NCBI GenBank assembly: GCA_021324015.1
Contig: JAJPJX010000105.1
Location: forward strand, 1-64,000
DNA: 64,000 nt
From: Solibacteraceae bacterium
Lineage (GTDB): Bacteria > Acidobacteriota > Terriglobia > Bryobacterales > Bryobacteraceae
Direction of reading: 5' to 3'
In this document: positions 35,736 through 44,133 of the stretch, piece by piece
Numbering within the stretch: the stretch's first letter is position 1
Layout of the letters: every line of letters begins with the position of its first letter
Translations under genes and position numbers: made by a program
Notes under the pieces: generated by a model
The model's input: only the letters and a program-made list of their open reading frames with translations
The model's database searches: none
What the model was told of the DNA's origin: nothing

Positions 35736-37066
35736 TCCACCACCTCCACGCGGGTCTGGATCTCTTCGCGGGGGATCAGCGCCGACCAATAGGCCACGAT
35801 TTCGCGCACCGGGGGACGACCTTCGCCATAGCCGGTAGCTCCCGGCGGACCGCTCAGCACCAGGGGGATCAGTTCCCGCGTGAAGCGGTCCACCGCCTTA
35901 CGGTCAAAACCACGGACGCCGATACGGAGCTGCACTTCGGGGGGATCGGCCGCCGGAGGAGCGGCTGGGCCGTGGCAGGCGTTCACCCCGAAAAACTCGG
36001 TGTAGATCTCGTCGAACGAAAGACCCAGCCGGGCCAGGCGGCGGCGGACGACACGGTCGGCCGCCTGAGCCTTCTCGAGCGCCTGAGGGTGGCTGTAGAC
36101 CAGCGTGCCGATGGCCTTCCAGCCATCCGAATAGCTGATGGAGAGCTTCAAGGTAGGCGGGCGTGGACTGCCGCGGATGCCGGAGACGCGCACGCGATCG
36201 GGACCAGCATCGGCTAAGCGGATGGACGTGAAATCGGCGATGCAATCCGGGGTGATGTAGCGCTGCGGGTCCCCGAGCTCGTAGAGCAATTGTTCTTTGA
36301 CGACGTCGGTAGAGACGCGGCCTCCGGCGGCGGCGTGCTTAGTGACACAGAAGGAGCCGTCCGGCTCGGCTTCGATGATGGGGTAGCCGATTTCGTCCAA
36401 GTCAGCGATATTCTGCCAGTCCACCTGGCAATTGCCCCCGGTGGTCTGGGCGCCGCACTCGATGATGTGGCCGGCAATGGTACCCGCGGCCAGGCGGTCC
36501 CAGTCGTCCGCCGCCCAGCCGTAGTGATGGACCATGGGGGCCAGAGTAAGAGCAGTATCGGTGGAGCGCCCGGCGATCACCACATGTGCGCCCGAGGCCA
36601 GGGCTTCGGCCAGGGGGAATGCGCCGATGTACGCATTGGCGCTGAGGATACGATCGCGGATGGTGGAGAGCGGGCGGCCGGTGTCCAGGTCCGGCATTTC
36701 GTAGCCCTTGCCCAAAAACTCGTCCAGCCGCGGGAAGACATCGTCGCCCAGGACCACGGCGACTTTCAGGCCGGGGGCAAGCTGGCGCACGGCCCGGGCG
36801 CAGGCGACCGGATTCACCCCGCCAGCATTAGCGATGACCCTCACGTCGCGGTCCAACAGTTTTTTCGAGATGCGGCCGATGAGGGAGGGGAAGTCCCGGG
36901 CGTAGCCGAGGTTGGGATCGGCCTGCCGCTGCTTTTGCAGGATCGACATGGTGACTTCGGCCAGGTAATCCAGGACCAGGTAGTCGATGGGGCCCTGATC
37001 GATGAGCCGAACCGGCGCTTCCAGCCAGTCCCCCCAGAAGCCTTGGCCGTTGGCGATGCGGATCAT
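35732..37066 (-). CDS. Acyclic terpene utilization AtuA family protein (DUF1446)
   Basis: 444 residues. Conserved stretches: [12 protein letters not shown] at the start, [66 protein letters not shown]. This is the DUF1446/AtuA family, genetically required for citronellol/geraniol breakdown in Pseudomonas but of unknown reaction. The ATG overlaps the carboxyltransferase stop by 4 bp and its own stop overlaps the next start by 4 bp, so all are translated as one unit. Confidence 0.9.
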   Translation of the reverse strand: MIRIANGQGFWGDWLEAPVRLIDQGPIDYLVLDYLAEVTMSILQKQRQADPNLGYARDFPSLIGRISKKLLDRDVRVIANAGGVNPVACARAVRQLAPGLKVAVVLGDDVFPRLDEFLGKGYEMPDLDTGRPLSTIRDRILSANAYIGAFPLAEALASGAHVVIAGRSTDTALTLAPMVHHYGWAADDWDRLAAGTIAGHIIECGAQTTGGNCQVDWQNIADLDEIGYPIIEAEPDGSFCVTKHAAAGGRVSTDVVKEQLLYELGDPQRYITPDCIADFTSIRLADAGPDRVRVSGIRGSPRPPTLKLSISYSDGWKAIGTLVYSHPQALEKAQAADRVVRRRLARLGLSFDEIYTEFFGVNACHGPAAPPAADPPEVQLRIGVRGFDRKAVDRFTRELIPLVLSGPPGATGYGEGRPPVREIVAYWSALIPREEIQTRVEVVE

Positions 37067-38679
37067 AGGGTTTCGAGGACGAGGTGGGGAGCGCGCGGGC
37101 GGTGCAGGACGATTTCCAGAGCCAGCGCGAGCACCTCCCGGGTTTCCTGGGGATCGATAAGGGCATCCACGTGGCCGCGCGCCGCGGCGTAGCGGGCATC
37201 CAGCCAGCGCTCGTAATCGGCCCGGGTTTTCCCGATGGACTCTTCGAGTTCGGCGGGCAGCGGCCGGCCGGCGGACTTGTACTTCTCGATTTCGGCCGAG
37301 AAGAGGGCCTGCACGGCGGAGTCGCCTTCCATCACCCCTATGCGGGCGCTGGGCCAGCTAAAGGTGAAGTTGGGGTCGAAGCCCTGCCCCGCCATGGCGT
37401 AGTAGCCCGCGCCGCTGGCGTGGTTGAGGGTGAGCACGATTTTGGGCACGCTGGCGCAGGCCATGGATTCGACCATTTCCGCGCCGGCGCGAATGATACC
37501 GTTGCGTTCGGCTTCGGGGCCCACCATGAAACCCGAAACGTCCTGTAGATAAATGAGCGGGTGTGCCAGGCGTTCGGCGGTTTCGACGAAGTAGGAAACC
37601 TTGCGGGCCGATTCCGTGTAAACGATGCCGCCGATGCGCGGGCGGCCTTCGGCTTTGAGGAAGCCGCGGCGGTTGGCGATCAGGGCTACCGGTTGTCCGG
37701 AGAGGCGCGCGTGGGCGCAGAGCATCTCGGGCGCGTACTCGGGCTGAAACTCGAGGTATTCCTCGCCGTCGAAAATGCGCAGGATCACCTCTTCGACGTC
37801 GTAGGGCAGGCGGTGGTCCGGCGGGAGGATTCCGTAAAGGTCTTGGGCAGGGGCCTGGGGCGGGACTCCCGTGCCGGTTGGAGGAGGCGGCGGCAGACCC
37901 CGGAAATGGGTCCGGATGCGCGCCAGGCAGTCTGCGTCGTTCTCCGCAAGGTAATGCGCCACACCACTGGAGGCAGTGTGCAGGCGGGCGCCCCCGAGGG
38001 GCTCCGAGTCGATCACCTGGCCGGTGGCGCCCTTGACGAGGTTCGGCCCCCCAAGGCCCATGAAGCTGGTGTTTTCGACCATGATGATGAGGTCGCTGAG
38101 CGCGGGAAGATAGGCGCCGCCGGCGATGCAGGGGCCCATGACGGCGGCAATCTGCGGCACACGGAGCTTGCGCCGCATAAGGGAATTATAGTAGAAAATG
38201 CGGGCCGCGCCGTACTGCCCGGGGAAAATGCCGTCCTGGTAGGGCAGATTCACACCCGCGGAATCCACCAGGTAGACGATGGGGATGCGGTTGCGCATGG
38301 CGATTTCCTGCGCCCGCAGGATCTTGCGGATGGTTTCCGGCCACCATGCGCCAGCCTTGACCGTGGCGTCGTTGGCGACGATGACCGCCGGACGGCCTTC
38401 GATCTTGCCCACCCCGGTGACAACGCCGGCGGCGGGCGCCTGGCCGTCATATTGATCCCAGGCCACGAGCAGGCCGATCTCCAGGAAGCGCGCGCCGGCG
38501 TCGAGCAGGGCGGCAATGCGTTCGCGCGCGGTCATCTTGCCGGCGCGGTGTTGTTTTTCGATTTTCGAGGGGCCGCCGCCGGCGCGCAGCCGCTCCTCCA
38601 GGCGTTTGACCTGATCCACCAGGTGGCGCATGTGCGCCACGCGGGCGATTTTGGAGGCAGCCTCAGGAGTGGTTGGCAC
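37063..38679 (-). CDS. Acyl-CoA carboxylase beta (carboxyltransferase) subunit
   Basis: 538 residues with the tandem crotonase-like carboxyltransferase domains: [46 protein letters not shown], then the second half with [12 protein letters not shown] and [20 protein letters not shown]. It most resembles methylcrotonyl-CoA / geranyl-CoA carboxylase beta subunits. The biotin carboxylase / biotin carrier alpha subunit is not in the window. It heads the AtuA operon. Confidence 0.92.
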   Translation of the reverse strand: MPTTPEAASKIARVAHMRHLVDQVKRLEERLRAGGGPSKIEKQHRAGKMTARERIAALLDAGARFLEIGLLVAWDQYDGQAPAAGVVTGVGKIEGRPAVIVANDATVKAGAWWPETIRKILRAQEIAMRNRIPIVYLVDSAGVNLPYQDGIFPGQYGAARIFYYNSLMRRKLRVPQIAAVMGPCIAGGAYLPALSDLIIMVENTSFMGLGGPNLVKGATGQVIDSEPLGGARLHTASSGVAHYLAENDADCLARIRTHFRGLPPPPPTGTGVPPQAPAQDLYGILPPDHRLPYDVEEVILRIFDGEEYLEFQPEYAPEMLCAHARLSGQPVALIANRRGFLKAEGRPRIGGIVYTESARKVSYFVETAERLAHPLIYLQDVSGFMVGPEAERNGIIRAGAEMVESMACASVPKIVLTLNHASGAGYYAMAGQGFDPNFTFSWPSARIGVMEGDSAVQALFSAEIEKYKSAGRPLPAELEESIGKTRADYERWLDARYAAARGHVDALIDPQETREVLALALEIVLHRPRAPHLVLETL

Positions 38680-38765
38680 GTCGCCCTACCATTTTGCCAC
38701 TGCGGTGCGGGGCCTGAAAGGAACGCTGGCGGCGCGGCATTTCGGCGAGTGAGGTGCCTGGAAAG

Positions 38766-39029
38766 ATGCAACGGCTACGTTCCGGTTGGATCGTGCTGGC
38801 GGCAGTCGTCGCCGGCTGGATGGGAGGGGCGGCGGCGCAGGAGAGGTTCCGGCCTCGCGCGGTGACCGCTCAGAGCTTTGTAGTGGTGGATGAGGCGGGC
38901 AGAAAGCGGGCGGAGTTCGGGTTCAGTGCAAAGGACCGGCTGGTGCTGCGGCTGTATGACGAACAGGGGCAGGTGATCTGGAGTGCGCCTCACGAGACGC
39001 GAATCCTGCCGCTCGAAACCCCGCGATAG
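38766..39029 (+). CDS. Small exported protein of unknown function
   Basis: 87 residues from ATG 38766 (a GTG at 38754 is in frame; GAGG lies 11 nt before the ATG). Signal peptide RLRSGWIVLAAVVAGWMGGAAAQ. The short mature part (AQSFVVVDEAGRKRAEFGF, RLVLRLYDEQGQVIW) is beta-hairpin-like. Its last 40 bp overlap, tail to tail, the end of the PAP2 gene on the other strand. No family recognised. Confidence 0.6.
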   Translation: MQRLRSGWIVLAAVVAGWMGGAAAQERFRPRAVTAQSFVVVDEAGRKRAEFGFSAKDRLVLRLYDEQGQVIWSAPHETRILPLETPR

Positions 39030-40252
39030 CGGAAGAGCAGCGCGAGCGCCAGCGTCGCGAGAACCAGGCCCCAGGAGAGCGCCGGCAGGTTCTGAAACTG
39101 CGGGATTGCGAATCGCAACAGAGCCAGCCAGAGGAAGACCATCGCCGCGGCCGCCGCGGCCGCGATCCACTTCCGGCAAAACGCGGCTTCGATGGCCATG
39201 GTATAGGGCACGGCAACCACCAAGTCGATCAGGTAGTGCTCCCCCAACCCCAGAGTGGCCACCGCGGTGCAGACCAGGAAGAACGCAAAGACGGCGCGAG
39301 TCCAGACGCGCAGGCCGGCCGAACGCCACCACAGCACCAAAGCCCAGGACAGGTGCAGCGAAGGGATGGCGTTGCGCGGGGCCACCGGCAGCAACACGCT
39401 TTGAAGGGCCACCGACGCAGCACTGGGCGGGTGGAACGGAAAGGTCGAGGGAAACAGGTAAATGGGCCCGGAGGCGGGATACAGATGATACAAACAGCTT
39501 CCGCCAGCACCGATGGCGATAAACAACAGAATGATGTTGGGCCAGGAATCCTGGCGCTGCCTCCGCTCGACCGCATAGAACAGGGCGGCGGCCAGCGGCA
39601 GACCGTTATAGGCCAGGAAGCTGACGTTGCGCACCAGGGTGATGGAAGAAAGCAGCCTGCCCATAGCGAAACTGGCCTGAAAACCGAGGCTGCCATCGAA
39701 AACGTACAGCCACGGATCCAGCGTCTTCGGGTGGACCCGAACGGTGAGATGCAGGAACGGAGCGGACAGGACGATGAAAGCCGGGAGGCTTGCGCCGGCA
39801 AGCAGATTGAGAAGGCGTGCGGGACGGGCGGCCGGCGGCGCAATGGGGATCCGCAGAACCTGAACCAGGGCGCTGGCGATGCCCAGGTAAGCAGCAGCCG
39901 CCAGGATGCGGGCACCGAAATACGGGGCGAACGTGCCGCCGAGTCCCACGAAACCGGCGAACATTGCCAGGCCCAGCACGACGGTTGCCAGGATCTCTTT
40001 CCGGTCCGCTCCGCCGATGAAGTGCACGAGCACCGTGCCGGCCAGTGCCATGGCCAGCAGGGGATTCGAACCGAGGCTGGCGAACAGGTGGCACAGCGCA
40101 GCCACCGGCGTCGTGTGAGCCGAGCCGAAATAGGCGACCAGAAGAGAGGCGAGCACAGCGCACAGGATGATGGCCAAAAGTAATTGGTTGCCGGTAGTGG
40201 CCCGGCGGGCCGCGCCGGGCGGGGTATCCTGGTTTTGTCTCACTAAAGACAC
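38990..40252 (-). CDS. PAP2-superfamily membrane protein (AUR1 / inositol-phosphoceramide-synthase-like)
   Basis: 420 residues, about ten hydrophobic segments. The phosphatase/phosphotransferase motifs are NAIPSLHLSWAL (His300) and GEHYLIDLVVAVPY (His339, Asp343), near the C-terminal half, as in the PAP2_3/AUR1-like branch. Such enzymes transfer or remove lipid-linked phospho-head groups at the membrane. The first PAP2 motif (KxxxxxxRP) is not present, as is usual in this branch. The substrate cannot be read from sequence. Confidence 0.8.
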   Translation of the reverse strand: MSLVRQNQDTPPGAARRATTGNQLLLAIILCAVLASLLVAYFGSAHTTPVAALCHLFASLGSNPLLAMALAGTVLVHFIGGADRKEILATVVLGLAMFAGFVGLGGTFAPYFGARILAAAAYLGIASALVQVLRIPIAPPAARPARLLNLLAGASLPAFIVLSAPFLHLTVRVHPKTLDPWLYVFDGSLGFQASFAMGRLLSSITLVRNVSFLAYNGLPLAAALFYAVERRQRQDSWPNIILLFIAIGAGGSCLYHLYPASGPIYLFPSTFPFHPPSAASVALQSVLLPVAPRNAIPSLHLSWALVLWWRSAGLRVWTRAVFAFFLVCTAVATLGLGEHYLIDLVVAVPYTMAIEAAFCRKWIAAAAAAAMVFLWLALLRFAIPQFQNLPALSWGLVLATLALALLFRYRGVSSGRIRVS

Positions 40253-40497
40253 AATTCGCGGGATTTTTCAGAAATTCCTTGGCCTTCCTATCATAACGGG
40301 TGAAGAGAGGGGTGTTCGCGGCGGGCGGTCGGAATGACACCGGAACAACCGGGTGATCCCGATCTGGTCTAAGCGGTACCACCTTCACCAAGACTTTTCC
40401 AACACGGACTACTGACTTGAGCTCGAACTTTGAACGGTTTACGGGGCTTTCTCGATGCGGTCGCGGGTCTAGCGCAGCTTATCCGGATGCAACCCAG

Positions 40498-40615
40498 ATC
40501 ACGGGGGCCCGGGGACGCTCTCGCTCTCGGCATTGGTGCGAGGTGAGCGGACTGCTTCCTCCCGACCCGCCCAATCGGGATCGTTCGTGCACCCGTATTG
40601 CGTTTCCCCCCGACA
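40498..40615 (-). ncRNA. ffs: Signal recognition particle RNA (small bacterial type, 4.5S-like)
   Basis: On the minus strand an irregular hairpin of about 111 nt spans 40612 to 40502. The basal pairing is CGGGGG with CCCCCG, then AACGC with GCGTC, GGTGC with GCACC and GGGCGG with CCGCTC. The tip reads GGGTC, tetraloop GGGA, then GGAAGCAGTCC. That tip is the conserved SRP domain IV (GGUC-GNRA-GGAAGCAG) bound by Ffh, and length and base composition of the ends match the E. coli 4.5S RNA. It lies in the 522-bp gap 40253-40774 with no plausible protein. Confidence 0.75.
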
Positions 40616-40658
40616 CGCTCAACGAACGGCGCGTCTGTAACGGAGGGGCCAAAACGAA

Positions 40659-40690
40659 AAAGCCCTCCGCTTCGCGGAGGGCTTCTTTTT
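40659..40690. terminator. Bidirectional rho-independent terminator
   Basis: Stem AAGCCCTCCGC / GCGGAGGGCTT around a TTCG tetraloop. On the plus strand CTTTTT follows; on the minus strand CTTTTTCGTTTT follows. Reading leftwards it ends the kinase transcript just before the SRP RNA. Confidence 0.85.
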
Positions 40691-40774
40691 CCTTGAACGT
40701 TAGTTCTTTTTATCTAAAGTAGTCCACCGCCATGCTATCTCAGATCGCCAGTCTTGTCAACCCCCAAAGCTCTC

Positions 40775-41800
40775 TCAAAACTCCCGCCCTGGCCGGACGC
40801 CGTAAAGTGCTGAAAAATGAGAGGAATAGGCACGGAACACGACGAGCAGGCGGTCTTGGAGTTTCTCCGCCGTGGGTCGGCTACCCGGGGTCACTTCTAC
40901 CATCTCCCTTACGATCCCAACCAGGTCGTTAACCAAAGACCCATCCATGTCTCTCAACTTCTTTGAGGGTGGGGGCTGGCAGTCGTCCTTCCATTCGTAA
41001 ACAGTATTGGGATTAAAACCGGTCAGCATTCCATACATGATCAGCCCAACCTGGAAGATGTCCGACGGCGGCCCTGGCCGGGCGGCCTTATTTGGATTTT
41101 TCCACCAGTGCCACTGTTCTGGGCTCATGTAAAAGTGTGGACCTACCTTCTCGCCTTCAGGCGTTTGGATCACGCGAAGGCCGCTTCTGTCCGCAAGGTC
41201 AGCGATGCCAAAGTCCGCTACCTTCAGGTTAGCCCCATCAAACAAGACGTTAGCTGGCTTCAAGTCACGATGAATAATATTCCTTGAGTGAAGATAAACG
41301 AGGGCCGACGTGATCTGTAAGCACAGGGGAAGCACGACGTCAGGGTGCAACCCGCGAGGATGGGCCTCAAGTTCACGGGCCAGGTTCCGTGGTTGATATT
41401 CCATCACAAAGAACGGAAACTGACGGCCGTAAGCACTATATCCCCCAGTATCCAACACCTCAATTATGTGTGGGTGATCTGCTCCCTGAAGTAACTCAAT
41501 TTCCTTTTCAAAGCGTTGGATACGATCCTCTGCTTCAAGTATCTCCAGGAATTTGACCGCCACTATCAGGCCCCTCAGATGGCCGGATGTGATGATCATT
41601 CGGTAGACGCTGCCATTTCCTCCTCGACCGAGCCATTCAAGGTTTTCCAATATCAGTTTGTGCGCTCGTACTGTTTGCCCAGGCTGAAGGCGCAACTCAC
41701 TTCTGCGGCCTTCCCTGACAATCTTGCCCGCCACAAGCGATGCTGCCTGCACGTCCGAAATAATCCACCCCTGAAGTCTTAATTTTCTGCGTTGTCTCAA
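40775..41800 (-). CDS. Soluble Ser/Thr protein kinase, low-GC island
   Basis: 341 residues from TTG 41800. Kinase motifs: Gly loop LGRGGNGSVY (57-66), Lys83 in VAVKF, Glu100, catalytic loop HRDLKPAN (177-184), DFG (196-198), MSPEQW. No membrane helix or sensor domain, unlike the usual membrane-bound PknB-type kinases. Codon use and GC (near 50 % by eye) differ sharply from the about 65 % of its neighbours, and the gap 41801-41882 holds nothing recognisable. Horizontal acquisition is likely. Partner or target genes are not adjacent. Confidence 0.88.
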   Translation of the reverse strand: MRQRRKLRLQGWIISDVQAASLVAGKIVREGRRSELRLQPGQTVRAHKLILENLEWLGRGGNGSVYRMIITSGHLRGLIVAVKFLEILEAEDRIQRFEKEIELLQGADHPHIIEVLDTGGYSAYGRQFPFFVMEYQPRNLARELEAHPRGLHPDVVLPLCLQITSALVYLHSRNIIHRDLKPANVLFDGANLKVADFGIADLADRSGLRVIQTPEGEKVGPHFYMSPEQWHWWKNPNKAARPGPPSDIFQVGLIMYGMLTGFNPNTVYEWKDDCQPPPSKKLRDMDGSLVNDLVGIVREMVEVTPGSRPTAEKLQDRLLVVFRAYSSHFSALYGVRPGREF

Positions 41801-41882
41801 TCGGCGTCAAGCCCTAAGCGAGCAGAGCACGGCAGCGCGTGCAGCCAGAGCGGGGTGACTTTGCCGGTTCAGTCTCGCTGAG

Positions 41883-42884
41883 TTATCGTCTGCCGGAGCG
41901 GTACCATTTGGCGACGATTTCCATGGCGGGCTTGCCCCAGGGGGTGTGGCCTCCGTCGTCCGGACCGCCGCCTCCATCGGTGCCGACTTTCCACCAGTAC
42001 ATGCCCGCGAACCAGGGTTGCGCATAGAACGCGCGGAAGACGGCCTCGTAGCAGCGCGCCTGGTCCTGGGGAGCGAGTTTGCGCGGCGTTTCGTCCCAGG
42101 GCGCCCGCTGAGGGGCTTCGAAAGTGGAAAAGCCTACTTCCGTGAAGAGCACCGGCCGGCGGAATCTCTGCTGCACGGCGGCCACCTTGCGGACTACCTC
42201 CGCGGGGGAGAGATCGTCCGGAAGCGGGTAGTAGTCGTTGAGGCCGATGTAATCGAGCGCATCCCAGAAACGCAGGGTTTCGAATTCGGGCCCGGGATTG
42301 GCGGCGTAAGTGAGCGGCCCGGAATAGAGTTCGCGGGCACGCTCGATCAGGGAGCGCCACTCGGTTTCGTAGCGCGTGAGTTTGCCGAATTCCACGCCCA
42401 CGCAAAACACGTCGGCCTGGCAGCGTGAGGCCAGGCGCGCATAAAACTCCAGGAAGCCGCGATACGCGGAAAACCAGCGGGCGCGCTCCGAAGGGTTGGG
42501 AAAATCGAGGTCGCCGGGGAAACCACCCCGGACCCACACCTGGGGCTTGAGCAAGACCCGGATGCCGCGCTGGTGGGCCACCCTGGCCACGGCCTCGATC
42601 AGATCCGCGCGCTCCATGCCCAGGCTGTAGCGCAGCACGGGTTCACCGCGGCGGGCAGCGCCGTACGGAACCAGCGCGATGGCATTCACACCGTAAGGCC
42701 GCAGTTTGTCGAGCATGGCCGCGGCCGCGGCGGGCGCATAGCCGGCGGGCCACTCCGCGGTGAAGTTGACGCCCTTTTGGAAGAAGACGCGCGAGAGCCG
42801 GGCCGAGGTGGGGGGCGGCGCCAGCACGCCCCAGGACGCCAGGGATAGCAGAGCCACGCAGCAGACCGACACCCTCAGCCGCAC
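41883..42884 (-). CDS. Exported glycoside hydrolase, GH113-like
   Basis: 333 residues, signal peptide about 1-28 (ending PPPTSA). TIM barrel with the GH113 (beta-mannanase family) pattern: KGVNFTAEWPAGY, LKPQVWVRGG, acid/base Glu in CVGVEFGKL (E165), LTYAANPG, IGLNDYYPL, nucleophile Glu in PVLFTEVGFST (E249), GMYWWKVGTD. Activity on mannan or a related glucomannan is inferred from family only. Fifteen bp separate it from the radical SAM gene upstream on the same strand. Confidence 0.8.
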   Translation of the reverse strand: MRLRVSVCCVALLSLASWGVLAPPPTSARLSRVFFQKGVNFTAEWPAGYAPAAAAAMLDKLRPYGVNAIALVPYGAARRGEPVLRYSLGMERADLIEAVARVAHQRGIRVLLKPQVWVRGGFPGDLDFPNPSERARWFSAYRGFLEFYARLASRCQADVFCVGVEFGKLTRYETEWRSLIERARELYSGPLTYAANPGPEFETLRFWDALDYIGLNDYYPLPDDLSPAEVVRKVAAVQQRFRRPVLFTEVGFSTFEAPQRAPWDETPRKLAPQDQARCYEAVFRAFYAQPWFAGMYWWKVGTDGGGGPDDGGHTPWGKPAMEIVAKWYRSGRR

Positions 42885-42899
42885 GCGCGCCCGCCTCCC

Positions 42900-44090
42900 T
42901 CAGTAGGGGCTCACCGCTTCCGCCGGAGCATGGCGGCCGAGTATCCGCTCTACTTCTTTCCTGAGCGGGCCAGCAGCCTTGGAAAAGATCATCTTGTACG
43001 CGGAGCAGAAATAATCCAGGTCCTGGAACTGGCGCCGCGGATCGTGCCGGTGCTTGGGACAACCTCCGTGACAGATGGCCTGGTATTCGCAGACCTGGCA
43101 TTCCGGATGAGGGATGGCCTTGTTGGCGGCGAATTGGTAGCGTCTCTGCCGCCGGGCGATCTCGGGCCAGGAATCGACGTTGATATTGCCGAGCCGCCAC
43201 TCCTGCTCGACGAAGAAATCGCAGGGATAGACGTCGCCGTTATACTCCACCACCACGTAGCTGTCGCAGGTTTCGTGCATGGTGCAGTTGCCAGGTTTCT
43301 GCCCGGCCAGGGCCTCGGCTATGTTGTCGAAATAGCGAATGCGCACCTTGCGCCGTTCGGGCCACCAAAGGTCGAAAGTCTCGCACAGGAAGCGCCCGTA
43401 TTGTTCCGGGCGGATGGTGAACGGCAAGGCCTGGCCCAGAGCGTCGAACTCGGAAAGGGGTATGTACTGGATGTGGGCGATACCCAGGGAGCGGAAAAAC
43501 CGGTAGATTTCCTTGGGCCTGTCCACGTTCGCCTGGCTCAGCACGCAGAGCACGTTGAACTCCACGCCGTGCTTTTTGAGGGTCTCGATGCCCTGCATGA
43601 CCCGCTTCCAGGTGCCGCGGCCCTCTTTGTTGAAGCGGTAGCGGTCGTGCACCTCTTCGGGCCCATCGATGGAGATGCCGATCAGCCACTGAAACTCGCG
43701 GAACAGCCGGCACCAGCGCTCGTCCAGCAGGATGCCGTTGGTCTGGAGGGCATTGGAGACGTTCTGGCCGCCGCGGCCGAAGCGCTGCTGATATTCCACC
43801 AGGGTTTCGAAGAACGCCGGGCCGGCGAGAGTGGGCTCGCCGCCCTGGAATGCGAAGACACTGTCGGGATAGGAGTAGAACAGGTACGTATCCACCAGGC
43901 GTTCGAGCGTCTCGAGCGTCATGCGGCGGCCGGGCAGCGCTTTGTAAGGATCGGCTTCGCGGTCCAGATAGAAGCAGTAGGCGCAATCCAGGTTGCACAC
44001 GGCAGAGGCCGGCTTGATGAGCAGCGAGGTGATGCGCGGGGTGGCCCCCAGACCCTCTCCCAGAATGGGCAGCGCATACCCGGTTCCCAT
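42900..44090 (-). CDS. Radical SAM / SPASM protein, anaerobic sulfatase-maturase type
   Basis: 396 residues from ATG 44090. Radical SAM cluster CNLDCAYC (Cys32, 36, 39) with FQGGEPTLAGP; the C-terminal SPASM region has CTMHETC, YPCDFF, CQVCEYQAICHGGCPKHR and a last Cys, enough for two auxiliary 4Fe-4S clusters. These are the hallmarks of anSME, which oxidises a Cys or Ser of sulfatases to formylglycine without oxygen. No sulfatase is in the window, so the client must be elsewhere or the substrate differs. The divergent gene starts 43 bp away. Confidence 0.88.
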   Translation of the reverse strand: MGTGYALPILGEGLGATPRITSLLIKPASAVCNLDCAYCFYLDREADPYKALPGRRMTLETLERLVDTYLFYSYPDSVFAFQGGEPTLAGPAFFETLVEYQQRFGRGGQNVSNALQTNGILLDERWCRLFREFQWLIGISIDGPEEVHDRYRFNKEGRGTWKRVMQGIETLKKHGVEFNVLCVLSQANVDRPKEIYRFFRSLGIAHIQYIPLSEFDALGQALPFTIRPEQYGRFLCETFDLWWPERRKVRIRYFDNIAEALAGQKPGNCTMHETCDSYVVVEYNGDVYPCDFFVEQEWRLGNINVDSWPEIARRQRRYQFAANKAIPHPECQVCEYQAICHGGCPKHRHDPRRQFQDLDYFCSAYKMIFSKAAGPLRKEVERILGRHAPAEAVSPY

Positions 44091-44133
44091 GCCAACGAGT
44101 GTAGCAGGCCTGCCCAAACGATTATGATGAAAG

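Noticed and set aside
40370-40395. TGGTACCGC sequence on the minus strand resembling a T-box antiterminator core
   Set aside because: No stem I, specifier loop or competing terminator could be drawn, and the downstream gene is a PAP2 membrane enzyme, not a tRNA ligase or amino acid gene.
40417-40722. 101-codon open frame on the plus strand
   Set aside because: It runs antisense through the SRP RNA and through a strong terminator hairpin, and its translation has no protein-like features.
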